A program made the translations under genes and the position numbers. From NCBI RefSeq assembly GCF_047275745.1, contig NZ_JBKQWU010000011.1:1-64000 (forward strand): DNA of 64,000 bases, written 5' to 3'. Source of the DNA: Amaricoccus sp047275745. Its GTDB lineage: Bacteria > Pseudomonadota > Alphaproteobacteria > Rhodobacterales > Rhodobacteraceae. The notes under the pieces were generated by a model. That model searched no databases. It had not been told where the DNA came from and worked only from the letters and a program-made list of their open reading frames with translations. Of the stretch, positions 7,682-16,302 are shown piece by piece (position 1 is the stretch's first letter; the number at the start of each line of letters is the position of its first letter).

Positions 7682-8608
7682 TCAGATCTGTTCGCCGCGG
7701 CGCGACTCGCGCTTCGGCATCAGGAGGTTGGCCACCCTGCGGTAGCCACCCTCGTTGGTCGCCAACTGCGCCAGTATCCTGAGCGCCAGCGCCGGCTTCC
7801 AGCAACCATGCCGGACCGCCGTCGCATAGAGCCGCAGCGCCTCGCGCCTCCGGCCGGCGCGGGCGAGATGCTTCGCGATGACCCAGCCGCGGAAGGCGTG
7901 ATAGGCCCGCTCGGTCATCAGCCCGCGATATTCCCGGCACCAGCGCAGCGGTGTCTCATGACGCGCGACCGAGGAGATCCGCCGCGGGTCGTAATGATCG
8001 CTCCAGACCGCGCCGGGCTCCTCGACGATGCGGAACGGCACCCCGGCCGCGGCGAGCCTGACGGCGAAATCCGAATCCTGGCTGCATTTCAGCCATTCGA
8101 GGAACCGGACGCGCCGCGCCGTCTCCGCCGAGAGCACGATGGTGCTCGTCTGTGTGAAGCCCCGGTCGCAGAACAGATACTCGCAGATCTCCTCGCCGGG
8201 ACGCGGCCCCCGCGGCGGCTTCATGAAGTAGCGCCCGTCGCCGCGATCCACCACGACCCGGGCGAAGACCATCGCCTCCGGCGCCGTGTCGAGGATCGCC
8301 GCCGCCCGCTCCAGGTGCCTTGGAAAGAACTGGTCATCGGAATCGAGCAGGGCCACGAACCGCCCCCGCGCAGCGTCGATACCCCGGTTGCGCGCGGCGT
8401 TCGACCCGCGGTTCACCTGGCGCAGGCAGCGGATCCGGGGATCGCCGATCGCCTCGACCACCTCGGCGCCGCCATCGGTCGATCCGTCGTCCACCACCAC
8501 GATCTCAAAATCCTGGCAGGTCTGGTTCAGCACCGACTGGACACAGGTTTCGATCGCCTCGGCCCGGTTATGCAGCGGAATGACGACGGAGAACTTCGGG
8601 GCAGCCAT
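7682..8608 (-). CDS. Glycosyltransferase family 2
   Basis: The 308-residue protein (from MAAPKFSVVIPLHNR) is a GT-A fold transferase: VVVDDGSTDGG (about 37-47), NAARNRG (about 70-76) and the metal-binding DSDD (89-92) are in place. There is no transmembrane segment, so it should act at the inner face of the membrane, adding a sugar from a nucleotide donor to the lipid-linked repeat unit. Donor and linkage cannot be read from sequence. The frame is open upstream through a set of 15-bp repeats with in-frame ATGs at 8617, 8632, 8647 and 8662, but the family homology begins at 8608. It lies 24 bp before the co-polymerase fusion gene and about 60 bp after wzx in one operon. Confidence 0.9.
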   Translation of the reverse strand: MAAPKFSVVIPLHNRAEAIETCVQSVLNQTCQDFEIVVVDDGSTDGGAEVVEAIGDPRIRCLRQVNRGSNAARNRGIDAARGRFVALLDSDDQFFPRHLERAAAILDTAPEAMVFARVVVDRGDGRYFMKPPRGPRPGEEICEYLFCDRGFTQTSTIVLSAETARRVRFLEWLKCSQDSDFAVRLAAAGVPFRIVEEPGAVWSDHYDPRRISSVARHETPLRWCREYRGLMTERAYHAFRGWVIAKHLARAGRRREALRLYATAVRHGCWKPALALRILAQLATNEGGYRRVANLLMPKRESRRGEQI

Positions 8609-8614
8609 GTCCCA

Positions 8615-8674
8615 CATCCGATCACCCCCCATGCCGAATGACCCCATGTCGAATGACCGCATGTCCGGTTACCC
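8615..8674 (-). repeat. Four 15-bp tandem repeats between wzx and the GT2 gene
   Basis: Four head-to-tail degenerate units (plus-strand CATCCGATCACCCCC, CATGCCGAATGACCC, CATGTCGAATGACCG, CATGTCCGGTTACCC) fill the junction. On the coding strand three of them supply in-frame ATG codons ahead of the glycosyltransferase, and the last covers the wzx stop codon. Copy-number change would add or remove possible starts without a frameshift. Confidence 0.75.
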
Positions 8675-10204
8675 CTCGGTCCGCGCGAGCCGCGGCTTGA
8701 GCGACGTCGCCAGCGCGTGTTTCAACAGGTCGATGAGATCGTTCACCGGCGTCGACAGCATCCGCCGCCGCCGGATCAGCACGATCAGAAAGGCGGTGGC
8801 GCTCCCGATCAGCACCGCCGCGGTCTGTGCCAGCGGACCGAAATCCACGCCGAACAGCATCGGCGTCAGGGCGAGCGCCCCGCTCGCCCCGACGAACGCG
8901 CCCGGTCCCATCGCCCTCAGGACCAGCACGGCGGAAATGCTGCTCGACACCTGCCAGACCGCGATCATCAGGCCGAGGCAGACCACCTGCGTCGCCACGA
9001 AGCCCGCGGCGACCGCCGGCAGGCCGTAGGGCATCGCGATCAGCAGCGCGCCGAAGATCAGGAGGAACTGCACCACCTGCGCGACCGCGCGGGCGCCCAT
9101 CCGTCCCGTCGAGCGCGTGGCACTCAGCAGCACCTTGTCCACGCCGCGCAGGAAGAGCGCGATGGCGCCGATCTGCATCGGCTCGATCAGCCGCTCCCAA
9201 CCGGGACCGAAGGCGAGCGGAATGGCGACGGGGCTGATCACGATGGTGACGAGCGCCGCCGGCAGCGTCAGGAGCGAAATCACCTCGATGAGCGCGACGA
9301 CGCGCGCCGTGATGCCATCGCCTTCGCGACGCGCGAGCGCGGGCAGGACCAGCCGGTCGATCGGGTCCACCAGCGCACAGAGCTGGACCACGATGATCTG
9401 GTAGTAGCGCGCCCAGAGCCCGGCCGCGGCCGGGCCGAGATACGCGCCGATCAGCGGCCGCGTTCCGTAGACGGAGGCGATGTTCGCGACCTCGCTCACG
9501 GTGATGGCGAGCCCGCCCCGGGTGAGACGCCGCGCATCCGCGAGGCTCGGGCGCGGCGACAGCATGTCCCGGTTGGTCCAGAGCAGGAAACCCATCCGGA
9601 TGAGCCCATAGACCGCCTGCCCCGCGACGAGCGCCCAGACGCTCCAGCCGAGGAGAGCGAGGACATAGGCGACGAGGAGACTGCCCAGCATCGTGCCGAC
9701 GAGATCGGAGACCGCGAGTTCGCGGAAGCGGAACATCCTGCGGGACACCGCGTCCAGCACGAGGAAGATGACGTGGAACGGCAGATAGGCCACGACGGCG
9801 AGCATGATGCCATCCATCGTCCCCCCGGTCGCGCCGTAGAGGTGGAAATAGCCGAACCAGGTCAGGCCCGCCCAGACGAGCCCGGAACCGAACCCGAGCC
9901 AGAGCGCCGAGGCGACCGTCCGGCGCGTCGCTTCCGGCAGGAACACCACATTGGTGGCGATCCCCATCTGCGCCACCGTGCCGATCACGACGACGATCGC
10001 GAGACCGATGTAGAAGAGCCCGAACTCCGCCGCCGAGAGCACGCGCGACAGGACGATGAGCACCCCGAATTTCGAGAGCAGCTGGAAGACCGCGTTGGCG
10101 ATCGTCCAGGGAACCGCGCGGACGGGCCGCGAGGCCCCGCGCCTGCCGGGGATGCGCGGCGGAGGTGCGTCCGGGGCTGGGGTGTTCGGGGAGAGCGCGC
10201 TCAT
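8669..10204 (-). CDS. Wzx-type polysaccharide flippase (MOP superfamily)
   Basis: The 511-residue integral membrane protein has about 12-14 hydrophobic segments and a short cytoplasmic N-terminus rich in Pro. The first segments (IANAVFQLLSKFGVLIVLSRVLSAAEFGLFYIGL) are typical of polysaccharide-specific flippases (PF01943/PF13440, the ExoT/Wzx group). It should move the undecaprenyl-linked repeat unit across the inner membrane for polymerisation. It overlaps the pyruvyltransferase stop by ATGA (10201-10204), so the two are translationally coupled. Substrate specificity cannot be predicted. Confidence 0.92.
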   Translation of the reverse strand: MSALSPNTPAPDAPPPRIPGRRGASRPVRAVPWTIANAVFQLLSKFGVLIVLSRVLSAAEFGLFYIGLAIVVVIGTVAQMGIATNVVFLPEATRRTVASALWLGFGSGLVWAGLTWFGYFHLYGATGGTMDGIMLAVVAYLPFHVIFLVLDAVSRRMFRFRELAVSDLVGTMLGSLLVAYVLALLGWSVWALVAGQAVYGLIRMGFLLWTNRDMLSPRPSLADARRLTRGGLAITVSEVANIASVYGTRPLIGAYLGPAAAGLWARYYQIIVVQLCALVDPIDRLVLPALARREGDGITARVVALIEVISLLTLPAALVTIVISPVAIPLAFGPGWERLIEPMQIGAIALFLRGVDKVLLSATRSTGRMGARAVAQVVQFLLIFGALLIAMPYGLPAVAAGFVATQVVCLGLMIAVWQVSSSISAVLVLRAMGPGAFVGASGALALTPMLFGVDFGPLAQTAAVLIGSATAFLIVLIRRRRMLSTPVNDLIDLLKHALATSLKPRLARTEG

Positions 10205-11343
10205 GCGACCCTCCGCCTGGCATCGGCGCCGTTGTGGACCGGAGCGCCGAGGAGGTCCGCCAGCGCCGCCGTCGCCGTGGCCGCGCCGGTTTCGAAGGCG
10301 CGTCGGATCGCCGGCCGCCCGGCCTCGAGTCTGGCCAGGTCGAAACCGGGGGACCGGGCGTCGAGGCTCTCCCAGAAGTCCGCGAGCCCCGCGGTGTCGA
10401 GCAGACCCGAGATCTTGTAGTCATGCGCGGGGCTGAGCAGCCCCAGCGGCAGGCAGCCCTGCGCGGCCGCGTAGAGCAGGCTGTGCAGCCGGTTCGACAG
10501 GACGAGATCCGTATCCCGATAGACCAGGGCGAGCGCGTCGAGATCGATGCTCTCGATGACCTCGGCCTTGTACCGGGCTGCGATATCTTCAAAATCGGCG
10601 TTCATCCGCGCCCCGTCGCCGCGCACCTGCGAGACGAAGGCGACGCTGACCGGCCCCGCCGCGGAGAGGTGGGCGAGAATATCCGCGAGACGCGCGCGCA
10701 GCAGCGATGCTTCCTCACGGCCGAGCTTGTCGAGCCGGCAGGAAACCGCGATCCGAAGCGGCGCCTCGGCTGGCCGGGGCGCGCGAGGCCGGACCGGCAG
10801 GGTCAGCGCGAGATCAGGGAAGTAGGAGACCCTGGCGAACCCGGCCCGGCGCGTGATCTCGAGCGAGGCCGCGTCGCGGAGCCCGAGCGCGTGGCCCCAA
10901 CGCGACATCCATGCCTCCCAGCGGAGCCGTGCCGGGTCGCGCCGGGCGAAGGAGACGCCGAGGCGGATCGGCCGGACGCCGGCGATCGAGAGGGCGACCA
11001 TGGAAAGCCCGGTCAGGATCGTCCCGGCGCCGAAACCCCAGAACGGATCGCCCGGCGTCAGCGCCAGATAGGGCCGCCTACCGTCGAGCCCGAGGCGGTA
11101 GCGCAGCCCCGCCCCGAAGGCCGCCGCGATCAGACCGGGCCGCCCGCCGTGCCTTGCCTCCCCGGAGCCGAGGGCGAGTTGCGACAGATACTCCTCCGGC
11201 GCGTCGCACCGCGCGATCTCGACGGTTCCGCGGGCGCGCAGGAGGCGCAGCAACTCGCGGTTGATGAGCGCGTCGCCCGCGTTGAAATACTGCGTCTTCG
11301 CCGAATAGAAGAAGCGCGCGGCCATGCGGGAGGGCGTGCTCAT
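10201..11343 (-). CDS. Polysaccharide pyruvyltransferase family protein
   Basis: The 380-residue protein has the PF04230 pattern: YFNAGDALINREL near residue 20-31, an FGAGTIL glycine loop, a conserved stretch IAVSCRLDKLGREE, and SNRLHSLLYAAAQGCLPLGL toward the C-terminus. Family members such as ExoV transfer pyruvate from phosphoenolpyruvate to form ketal groups on exopolysaccharide sugars, which adds negative charge. The start ATG 11341-11343 overlaps the stop of the upstream wzy gene by ATGA. The same frame is open far upstream (to 12336), but that stretch runs through the polymerase gene and is not protein-like. Confidence 0.85.
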   Translation of the reverse strand: MSTPSRMAARFFYSAKTQYFNAGDALINRELLRLLRARGTVEIARCDAPEEYLSQLALGSGEARHGGRPGLIAAAFGAGLRYRLGLDGRRPYLALTPGDPFWGFGAGTILTGLSMVALSIAGVRPIRLGVSFARRDPARLRWEAWMSRWGHALGLRDAASLEITRRAGFARVSYFPDLALTLPVRPRAPRPAEAPLRIAVSCRLDKLGREEASLLRARLADILAHLSAAGPVSVAFVSQVRGDGARMNADFEDIAARYKAEVIESIDLDALALVYRDTDLVLSNRLHSLLYAAAQGCLPLGLLSPAHDYKISGLLDTAGLADFWESLDARSPGFDLARLEAGRPAIRRAFETGAATATAALADLLGAPVHNGADARRRVA

Positions 11344-12599
11344 GCCGGCACCCTCCCCCTCGTTGCGTGCCAGGCGCGGAACTCGGTCGCCTCCTGCGCC
11401 GCCACGAGCAGCATCAACACCACCGGAACGTTGAGCTTGCCCGCCAGCGTCACGTCGAGCAGCCCGCTCAGGGTCACGAAGAGCCCGACGAAAAGCGTGT
11501 ACGAGATCCGCCTGAGCGCGACGGAGATCCAGACCCCGCTCAGGATCAGCGAAAGCGAGAGCATCATCGTGAGCGCGAGCCCCGGAAGCCCGGTCTCGAA
11601 CGCGGCCTGCATCCAGGAGCTGTGCGCGCTCGGAGGGCGGTAGTTGCGCCAGTACTCCTCGAAGACCGGCTCGTAGAAGGAGCCGTAGCCGTAGCCCGAG
11701 AACCAGCGCCGCTCGGTGAGTTCGATCACCTTCGGCCAGAGAAGCGTGCGTCCCGAGAGGGTCGCGTCGCGCTCGTCCTCGAACACATAGGCTGCGATCG
11801 TATCGCCGAAGAGCAAGAGCGCGAGGAAGGTGACCGCCAGCGCCATGAGCGATACCAGCGCCACCGGGCGCTGGCGCGCCATGAGACCGCAGAGCAGGCA
11901 GGCGACCACGAAGGCGGCGCCCGCCGCCCGCGCCCGCGACAGGAAGAGCACACCGAGGCAGAGGATGACCGCGAGCAGGAACAGCGAGACCGGGACCGCG
12001 CCCCGCAGCGCGTCGATCTTCCCGTTCAGGAGGGCTAGCGCGGTGAGTCCGATCGCCATGCTGAGCAGCATACCGAGGCGGATCTGATGATCGATGACGC
12101 CGCGCAGCTCGAAATGGCCCGTCGGCACATCCGGCTGCTTCGCGAATTCGGGCGCGATCGGCAGGATGGCGAGCGACAGGACCGATACGATGACGGCGAG
12201 CAGGAAGACCGTGCGTACCGTCCGGAGCGTCGGGACGAAGGCGAGGCTCACGGTCGCGAGCCAGACCGCCAGCAGATAGATCGAGAGCACCATCGTCTGG
12301 GCGGGCGCGACGCTCCAGACGACGCCGCCGAAGCACCAGCAGAGATAGCCGAGATAGATCCAGTCGTGCATCGCGACGCGCATCTCGGGAGCGAGCCCTT
12401 CGGCCCGCCAGAGCGCCGTCAGCCCGACGACCACGCCGCCCGCGGCGACGAGCAGGAGATTGCCGAGCTTGATCGGGATCGCTTCCGGCTGGTGCGCTTC
12501 GAGAAGGAAGATCGCGATCAGGAACGCGGTATTGAGCGCGGTCGCGACACGGACGAAATCCGCCGACCCTTGCCCCGAGGTCAGAGCAGCATCACTCAT
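11340..12599 (-). CDS. O-antigen/exopolysaccharide polymerase (Wzy/ExoQ-like)
   Basis: The 419-residue polytopic membrane protein has about 11 hydrophobic segments. Near residues 285-330 it has the large periplasmic loop of the Wzy_C/O-antigen ligase family, with LSGRTLLWPKVIELTERRW, GYGYGSF and the conserved HSSWMQAAFETGLPG. These features identify the polymerase/ligase family (PF04932). In this context it should polymerise flipped repeat units at the periplasmic face, working with the co-polymerase downstream. The stop overlaps the pyruvyltransferase start by 4 nt. About 284 bp separate it from the glycosyltransferase gene before it. Confidence 0.9.
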   Translation of the reverse strand: MSDAALTSGQGSADFVRVATALNTAFLIAIFLLEAHQPEAIPIKLGNLLLVAAGGVVVGLTALWRAEGLAPEMRVAMHDWIYLGYLCWCFGGVVWSVAPAQTMVLSIYLLAVWLATVSLAFVPTLRTVRTVFLLAVIVSVLSLAILPIAPEFAKQPDVPTGHFELRGVIDHQIRLGMLLSMAIGLTALALLNGKIDALRGAVPVSLFLLAVILCLGVLFLSRARAAGAAFVVACLLCGLMARQRPVALVSLMALAVTFLALLLFGDTIAAYVFEDERDATLSGRTLLWPKVIELTERRWFSGYGYGSFYEPVFEEYWRNYRPPSAHSSWMQAAFETGLPGLALTMMLSLSLILSGVWISVALRRISYTLFVGLFVTLSGLLDVTLAGKLNVPVVLMLLVAAQEATEFRAWHATRGRVPA

Positions 12600-12883
12600 C
12601 CCGGCTCCACGAACCCCGCGCGGATTTCACGCGCCCACCACGAACACGAGTGTCGCGGATGGATGTCCCGGTGGCAAGATGAATGCCGCGCCCGCCAGAC
12701 CATCCGCGCGCCCTGTCACCGAAACGCGCGTGACAAGAACGCTGACCCCTCCCATCAACACCCCACATGCTACGCCGGAACCTCGTGCACGGGAAGTAAT
12801 TATCGGAGCTTCCTCCCGCGAGCAGGCATATCGGCGCTCTCGCCGGTATCGCTCCACTTCCACGATACACGAAAATCTCCCGA

Positions 12884-13774
12884 TCAATCTGCGATGGCGA
12901 ATTCTTCCACCCGCTGGGCCGCGAAGAAACGCCGGATCTCGGCTTCGTCCATCGCCGGCGCGCCGGGCGGGCCGGAACGGACGGAATGGATGAATTTCTT
13001 GTTCATTTCGAGCAGGCGCGCCGGCGCGGCGGGGAGGCCGCGCCAGGCCGCGCCGACCGGATGATCGCCGCTTGCAAGATCCCCCAGCCGGTAGCCCGCC
13101 GCCCGGGCGATCAGCGAGAAGATGTGGTCCTCCTCGAGACCCGCGTCCATCAGGCTGTCATGCGCGAGGCCCACACGCGCGCGAATGTCGCGGATGGCAC
13201 GCGCGTTCCAGAGATAGAAGCCGCCGAGACAGTGCTCGCCCAAAACGTAGCCATTCGAGCGCGCCGCCCGCATGAGCTTCCTGACCGTGCGCGAAGCCTC
13301 CGGCACCGTCACGCGTCCGACGGTCGCGAGATAGGTCAGCCGCCGCGCCGGCGCCGTGAATCCGCGCGACTTGCCCATGCAGTCGACGTGATGGCTGCCC
13401 GCGATCGCAACCTGCGGATTCTCATCGAAATACCGCATCGCCGCCAGATCGCCCCCACGTCCGATCACCAACCCGTCGTCGTCGAGCCGCAGGATCAGGT
13501 CGCAGGTGGATGTATCGAGCAGATATTCGATCGCTCCGGCGAGATTGAGGTAGAGCCGGCCGGATTTTCCGGAGAGCCCGCGGGACGCCACCACCGCGAC
13601 CCCGGGCCGGCCGAGCGCCACCTGGTCGGGGACGCCCTTGCGCCCGTTGTCGAGCAGGAGAACGGCGGTCGGCACACTGGCGTAGTGGAGCACGCTGTCG
13701 ACCGTATCGGCGAGGAACTTCGGGTCCGCGTCGGGGCCGACTGGAATCAGAGCCACGACTGGGCAGTCTTTCAT
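12884..13774 (-). CDS. Glycosyltransferase, GT-A fold
   Basis: The 296-residue protein starts at ATG 13774, with GGGAGG 6 nt upstream. The frame is open for 36 further residues, but these are not family-like. Signs of a GT-A enzyme are VALIPVGPDA at the N-terminus, LLLDNG (about 39-44), the metal-binding LRLDDDG (about 95-101) and GLEEDHIFSLIARAAGYRL near residue 225. No membrane segment is seen. As the first gene of the minus-strand exopolysaccharide locus it probably adds one sugar of the repeat unit. Donor and acceptor are unknown. Confidence 0.82.
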   Translation of the reverse strand: MKDCPVVALIPVGPDADPKFLADTVDSVLHYASVPTAVLLLDNGRKGVPDQVALGRPGVAVVASRGLSGKSGRLYLNLAGAIEYLLDTSTCDLILRLDDDGLVIGRGGDLAAMRYFDENPQVAIAGSHHVDCMGKSRGFTAPARRLTYLATVGRVTVPEASRTVRKLMRAARSNGYVLGEHCLGGFYLWNARAIRDIRARVGLAHDSLMDAGLEEDHIFSLIARAAGYRLGDLASGDHPVGAAWRGLPAAPARLLEMNKKFIHSVRSGPPGAPAMDEAEIRRFFAAQRVEEFAIAD

Positions 13775-14106
13775 CTCTCGCCTCCCGATGGCCGGCACCG
13801 CGCGCGCCCGACTATGCTGGGTGGTGGCCGAAAAGATCGTCGCGGCGAGCAAAAACCGGAACGTCGGCCACGGAAGTTCCACCGTTTACTTCGGTGGTCA
13901 GAATATCATTTTCTTATCGGGGCGCGTGCCGATCATGTCGCCGCGCTGCCAAACTGCGCGTCAGCCTATCATACCGACCGGCGGCCGCTCAACTTCAATG
14001 TTCGCAGGCGCACCCAACACCGCCACCCGGATGCTTCGCGGGTGGCGGTGCGTGCGGGAAAGATCGTCTCCCGGTTTCAAAAGCGAGCCCCCGGGGCGAC
14101 TCGCGA
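13775..14106 (-). promoter_or_regulatory. Intergenic region before the exopolysaccharide genes, with a stem-loop
   Basis: This 332-bp gap lies between the acyl-CoA dehydrogenase and the first exopolysaccharide gene, both on the minus strand. It has an AT-rich patch near 13880-13920 and a perfect inverted repeat, CCACCG-N7-CGGTGG (13879-13897). It is about 105 bp upstream of the glycosyltransferase start, so it may be an operator for the locus or the terminator of the dehydrogenase gene. No T-tract follows on the minus strand. No gene is seen in the gap. Confidence 0.4.
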
Positions 14107-15870
14107 TCAGAGCAGATCTTCGTCGAAGGCGAAGACCTGCTCCGCCCCCTCGCGGATCGCCGGCAGTTCGGCGGCGGCACGGGGAAGGACATGGGCCATG
14201 TAGAAGCGGGCGAGGCCGACGCGGGCCTGCCACCAGGGATCGTTCTCGCCCTTGTCGATCTCCGCCTGCGCCGCCGAGGCGGCCCGGGCGAGCGCCTGGC
14301 CGCCGGCGAGCGTGCCCAGCAGCATGAGGAACGGAACCGATCCGGCGAAGGCGCGCCGGGGGTCGCCTCGCCCCGCCGCCACCAGCGCCTCGACGGCGCG
14401 CGCGGCGGTGTCGGCCGCCTCGACCAGCGCCGCGCCTTCCGCGGCCAGCGGACCATCGGCGAGCGCCCTGCCCTCTCCCGCGACCTCGGCGATGAACTCG
14501 CCCACCGCCGCGCCGCCGTCGCGGAGGACGTTGCGCCCGACCAGCGCGTTCGCCTGGATCGCCGTGGTTCCCTCGTAGATCGAGGTGATCCGACTGTCGC
14601 GCCAGTGCTGGGCGGCGCCGGTTTCCTCGATATAGCCCATGCCGCCATGGACCTGGACGCCGAGCGAGGCGAGTTCGATCCCCGTCTCGGTGCTCCAGCC
14701 CTTGGCGACGGGCGTCAGCAGATCGACACGCCTGCGCGCCGCCGCGCGGACCTCCGGATCGGGATGGGCATGGGAGATGTCGGTATCGGCGCCGACGCGG
14801 TAGATGAGGCCGCGCATCGCCTCGATCCGCGCCTTCATGCTCATGAGCAGCCGCCGCACGTCCGGATGCTCGACGATCCCGACCGGCCCGCCCGTCCAGC
14901 CGACCGGCTTGCCCTGCCGGCGCTCGCGCGCATAGGCGCGAGCCTGCTGATAGGCGCGCTCGGCGATCGCCAGCCCCTGCAGGCCGACACCGAGTCGGGC
15001 GTGGTTCATCATCGCGAACATGTATTCGAGGCCCCGGTTCGGCTCCCCGACCAGTTCCCCGAGCGCCCCGCCCTTCTCGCCGAAGGCGAGCACCGCGGTC
15101 GGGCTCCCGTGAATGCCGAGCTTGTGCTCCAGCGAGACGCAGGCGACATCGTTCGGCGTGCCGTCTTCCAGCACCTTGGGCACGATGAAGAGCGAGATGC
15201 CCTTCACGCCTTCCGGCGCGTCGGGCAGCCGGGCGAGGACGAGATGGATGATGTTCTCGGCCAGGTCGTGATCGCCATAGGTGATGAAGATCTTCTGCCC
15301 GGTGATCCGGTAGTGGTCGCCCTCCGGTACGGCCCGGGTCCGGACCGCGGCGAGATCCGATCCGGCGAGCGGTTCCGTCAGGTTCATCGTGCCGGTCCAT
15401 TCGCCGGACACCATGTTGGGCAGGAACCGCGCCTTCTGATCGTCGGAACCGTAGGTGTTGATCGCGTTGGTGGCGCCCTGGGTCAGCATCGGACAGAGCG
15501 AGAAGGCGAGATTCGCCGCCGCCCACATCTCCTGCACCGCGAGGTTCAGCACGCCCGGCAGCCCCATTCCACCGTATTCCGTCGGATAGGACAGGCCGTT
15601 CCAGCCGCCCTCGATCAGCGTTCCCCAGGCGCCGCTCCAGCCCGGAGTGGTTCTCACACCCGCGTCGGTGAGCTTCGCCCCATCGAGATCGCCGACCCTG
15701 TTGAGCGGCGCGAGCACGCCCGAGGCGATCTTGCCGGCCTCCTCCAGAATGCTGTCCGTGAGGTCGGGGGTCGCTTCCTCGTAGCCGGGCAGGCGCGCGA
15801 GATCGGGCAGGCCCGCGAGCGCGTCGAGCGCGAAGCGGATCTCCCGAAGCGGCGGCGTGTAATCGGTCAT
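14107..15870 (-). CDS. Acyl-CoA dehydrogenase with C-terminal extension domain
   Basis: The 587-residue flavoenzyme has the acyl-CoA dehydrogenase domains in order: N-terminal helical part (about 40-155), the beta domain with GTMNLTEPLAGSDL (about 159-172) and ITGQKIFITYGDHD, and the C-terminal helical part with GMGYIEETGAAQ and IYEGTTAIQANAL near 435-450. The Glu in IYEGTT is the usual catalytic base position. After about residue 465 comes the extra helical domain (Acyl-CoA_dh_C/DUF4974-like). This long form is shared by the DmdC group, which oxidises 3-methylmercaptopropionyl-CoA, and by general long acyl-CoA dehydrogenases. Without other dmd genes nearby, the substrate stays open. It is a single gene, with no beta-oxidation partners next to it. 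Confidence 0.92.
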   Translation of the reverse strand: MTDYTPPLREIRFALDALAGLPDLARLPGYEEATPDLTDSILEEAGKIASGVLAPLNRVGDLDGAKLTDAGVRTTPGWSGAWGTLIEGGWNGLSYPTEYGGMGLPGVLNLAVQEMWAAANLAFSLCPMLTQGATNAINTYGSDDQKARFLPNMVSGEWTGTMNLTEPLAGSDLAAVRTRAVPEGDHYRITGQKIFITYGDHDLAENIIHLVLARLPDAPEGVKGISLFIVPKVLEDGTPNDVACVSLEHKLGIHGSPTAVLAFGEKGGALGELVGEPNRGLEYMFAMMNHARLGVGLQGLAIAERAYQQARAYARERRQGKPVGWTGGPVGIVEHPDVRRLLMSMKARIEAMRGLIYRVGADTDISHAHPDPEVRAAARRRVDLLTPVAKGWSTETGIELASLGVQVHGGMGYIEETGAAQHWRDSRITSIYEGTTAIQANALVGRNVLRDGGAAVGEFIAEVAGEGRALADGPLAAEGAALVEAADTAARAVEALVAAGRGDPRRAFAGSVPFLMLLGTLAGGQALARAASAAQAEIDKGENDPWWQARVGLARFYMAHVLPRAAAELPAIREGAEQVFAFDEDLL

Positions 15871-15933
15871 GGTCTCGGTCCTTGAGCAGAAAGGGGGTTC
15901 CGGCGGGTATTGGCCCTGCGGTCGTTCATCGCG

Positions 15934-16062
15934 TCATCGCGCCCCGGCGGCGCCGGGGCGGATCGGACGGTGCATCGCCGCGTCGCGCCGCTTCCATCGC
16001 ATCTCGCCATGCGCCGCGGCCCTCCGATCGGGACCGAGGGTATCCGGGGATTGTGTTGTCAT
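15934..16062 (-). CDS. Possible 42-residue small ORF with strong ribosome binding site
   Basis: An ATG at 16062 follows GAGGAG with 6 nt spacing on the minus strand and opens a 42-codon frame beginning MTTQSPDTLGPDRRAAA, ending RPGAAGAR. It sits about 60 bp upstream of the acyl-CoA dehydrogenase start. The sequence is Arg/Ala-rich and has no recognisable domain. A leader peptide or a small conserved protein is possible. The Shine-Dalgarno sequence is the main support. Confidence 0.3.
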   Translation of the reverse strand: MTTQSPDTLGPDRRAAAHGEMRWKRRDAAMHRPIRPGAAGAR

Positions 16063-16302
16063 TGTCGGCTCCTCCTCGTTGGCTCTTCGGCCGCCGGCGC
16101 TGTCCTTGAGTCGGGCGATGGTCTCCGCGCCATCGCTGCCGGCCGTCCGCGCCGAACACCTTGCCCGCTCATCTACGCGCGCGAGTGTTGCGCAGGCTTT
16201 GCAGAATTCCAACGAATTGTAACGGGGCGATCCGCCCCGTTCCCGGACGAGGCGATTCGGCCTACCTTGGCCTTCGCCCCTCAGCCCCCGCGGAGAACAC
16301 GA
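16063..16302. promoter_or_regulatory. Divergent intergenic region before the hybrid kinase gene
   Basis: This region lies between minus-strand genes and the plus-strand kinase. No protein-like frame was accepted, though the kinase frame is open upstream to about 15910. That part has no domain character and there is a sharp change at the PAS domain. Promoters for both directions are expected here. TTGTAACG near 16216 is the most AT-rich spot. Confidence 0.3.

Noticed and set aside
5627..8641. A 1004-codon open frame on the plus strand opposite the exopolysaccharide genes
   Set aside because: Its translation is His/Arg/Asp-rich without domains. It is the mirror of high-GC codon bias in the real minus-strand genes, which have clear families.
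14107..15870. Naming the acyl-CoA dehydrogenase dmdC
   Set aside because: The long form suits DmdC, but no dmdA, dmdB or dmdD genes are nearby and the motifs do not separate DmdC from other long acyl-CoA dehydrogenases.
15910..16302. N-terminal extension of the hybrid kinase by 131 codons
   Set aside because: The extra part has no domain character. ATG 16303 with CGGAGA directly precedes the PAS domain.
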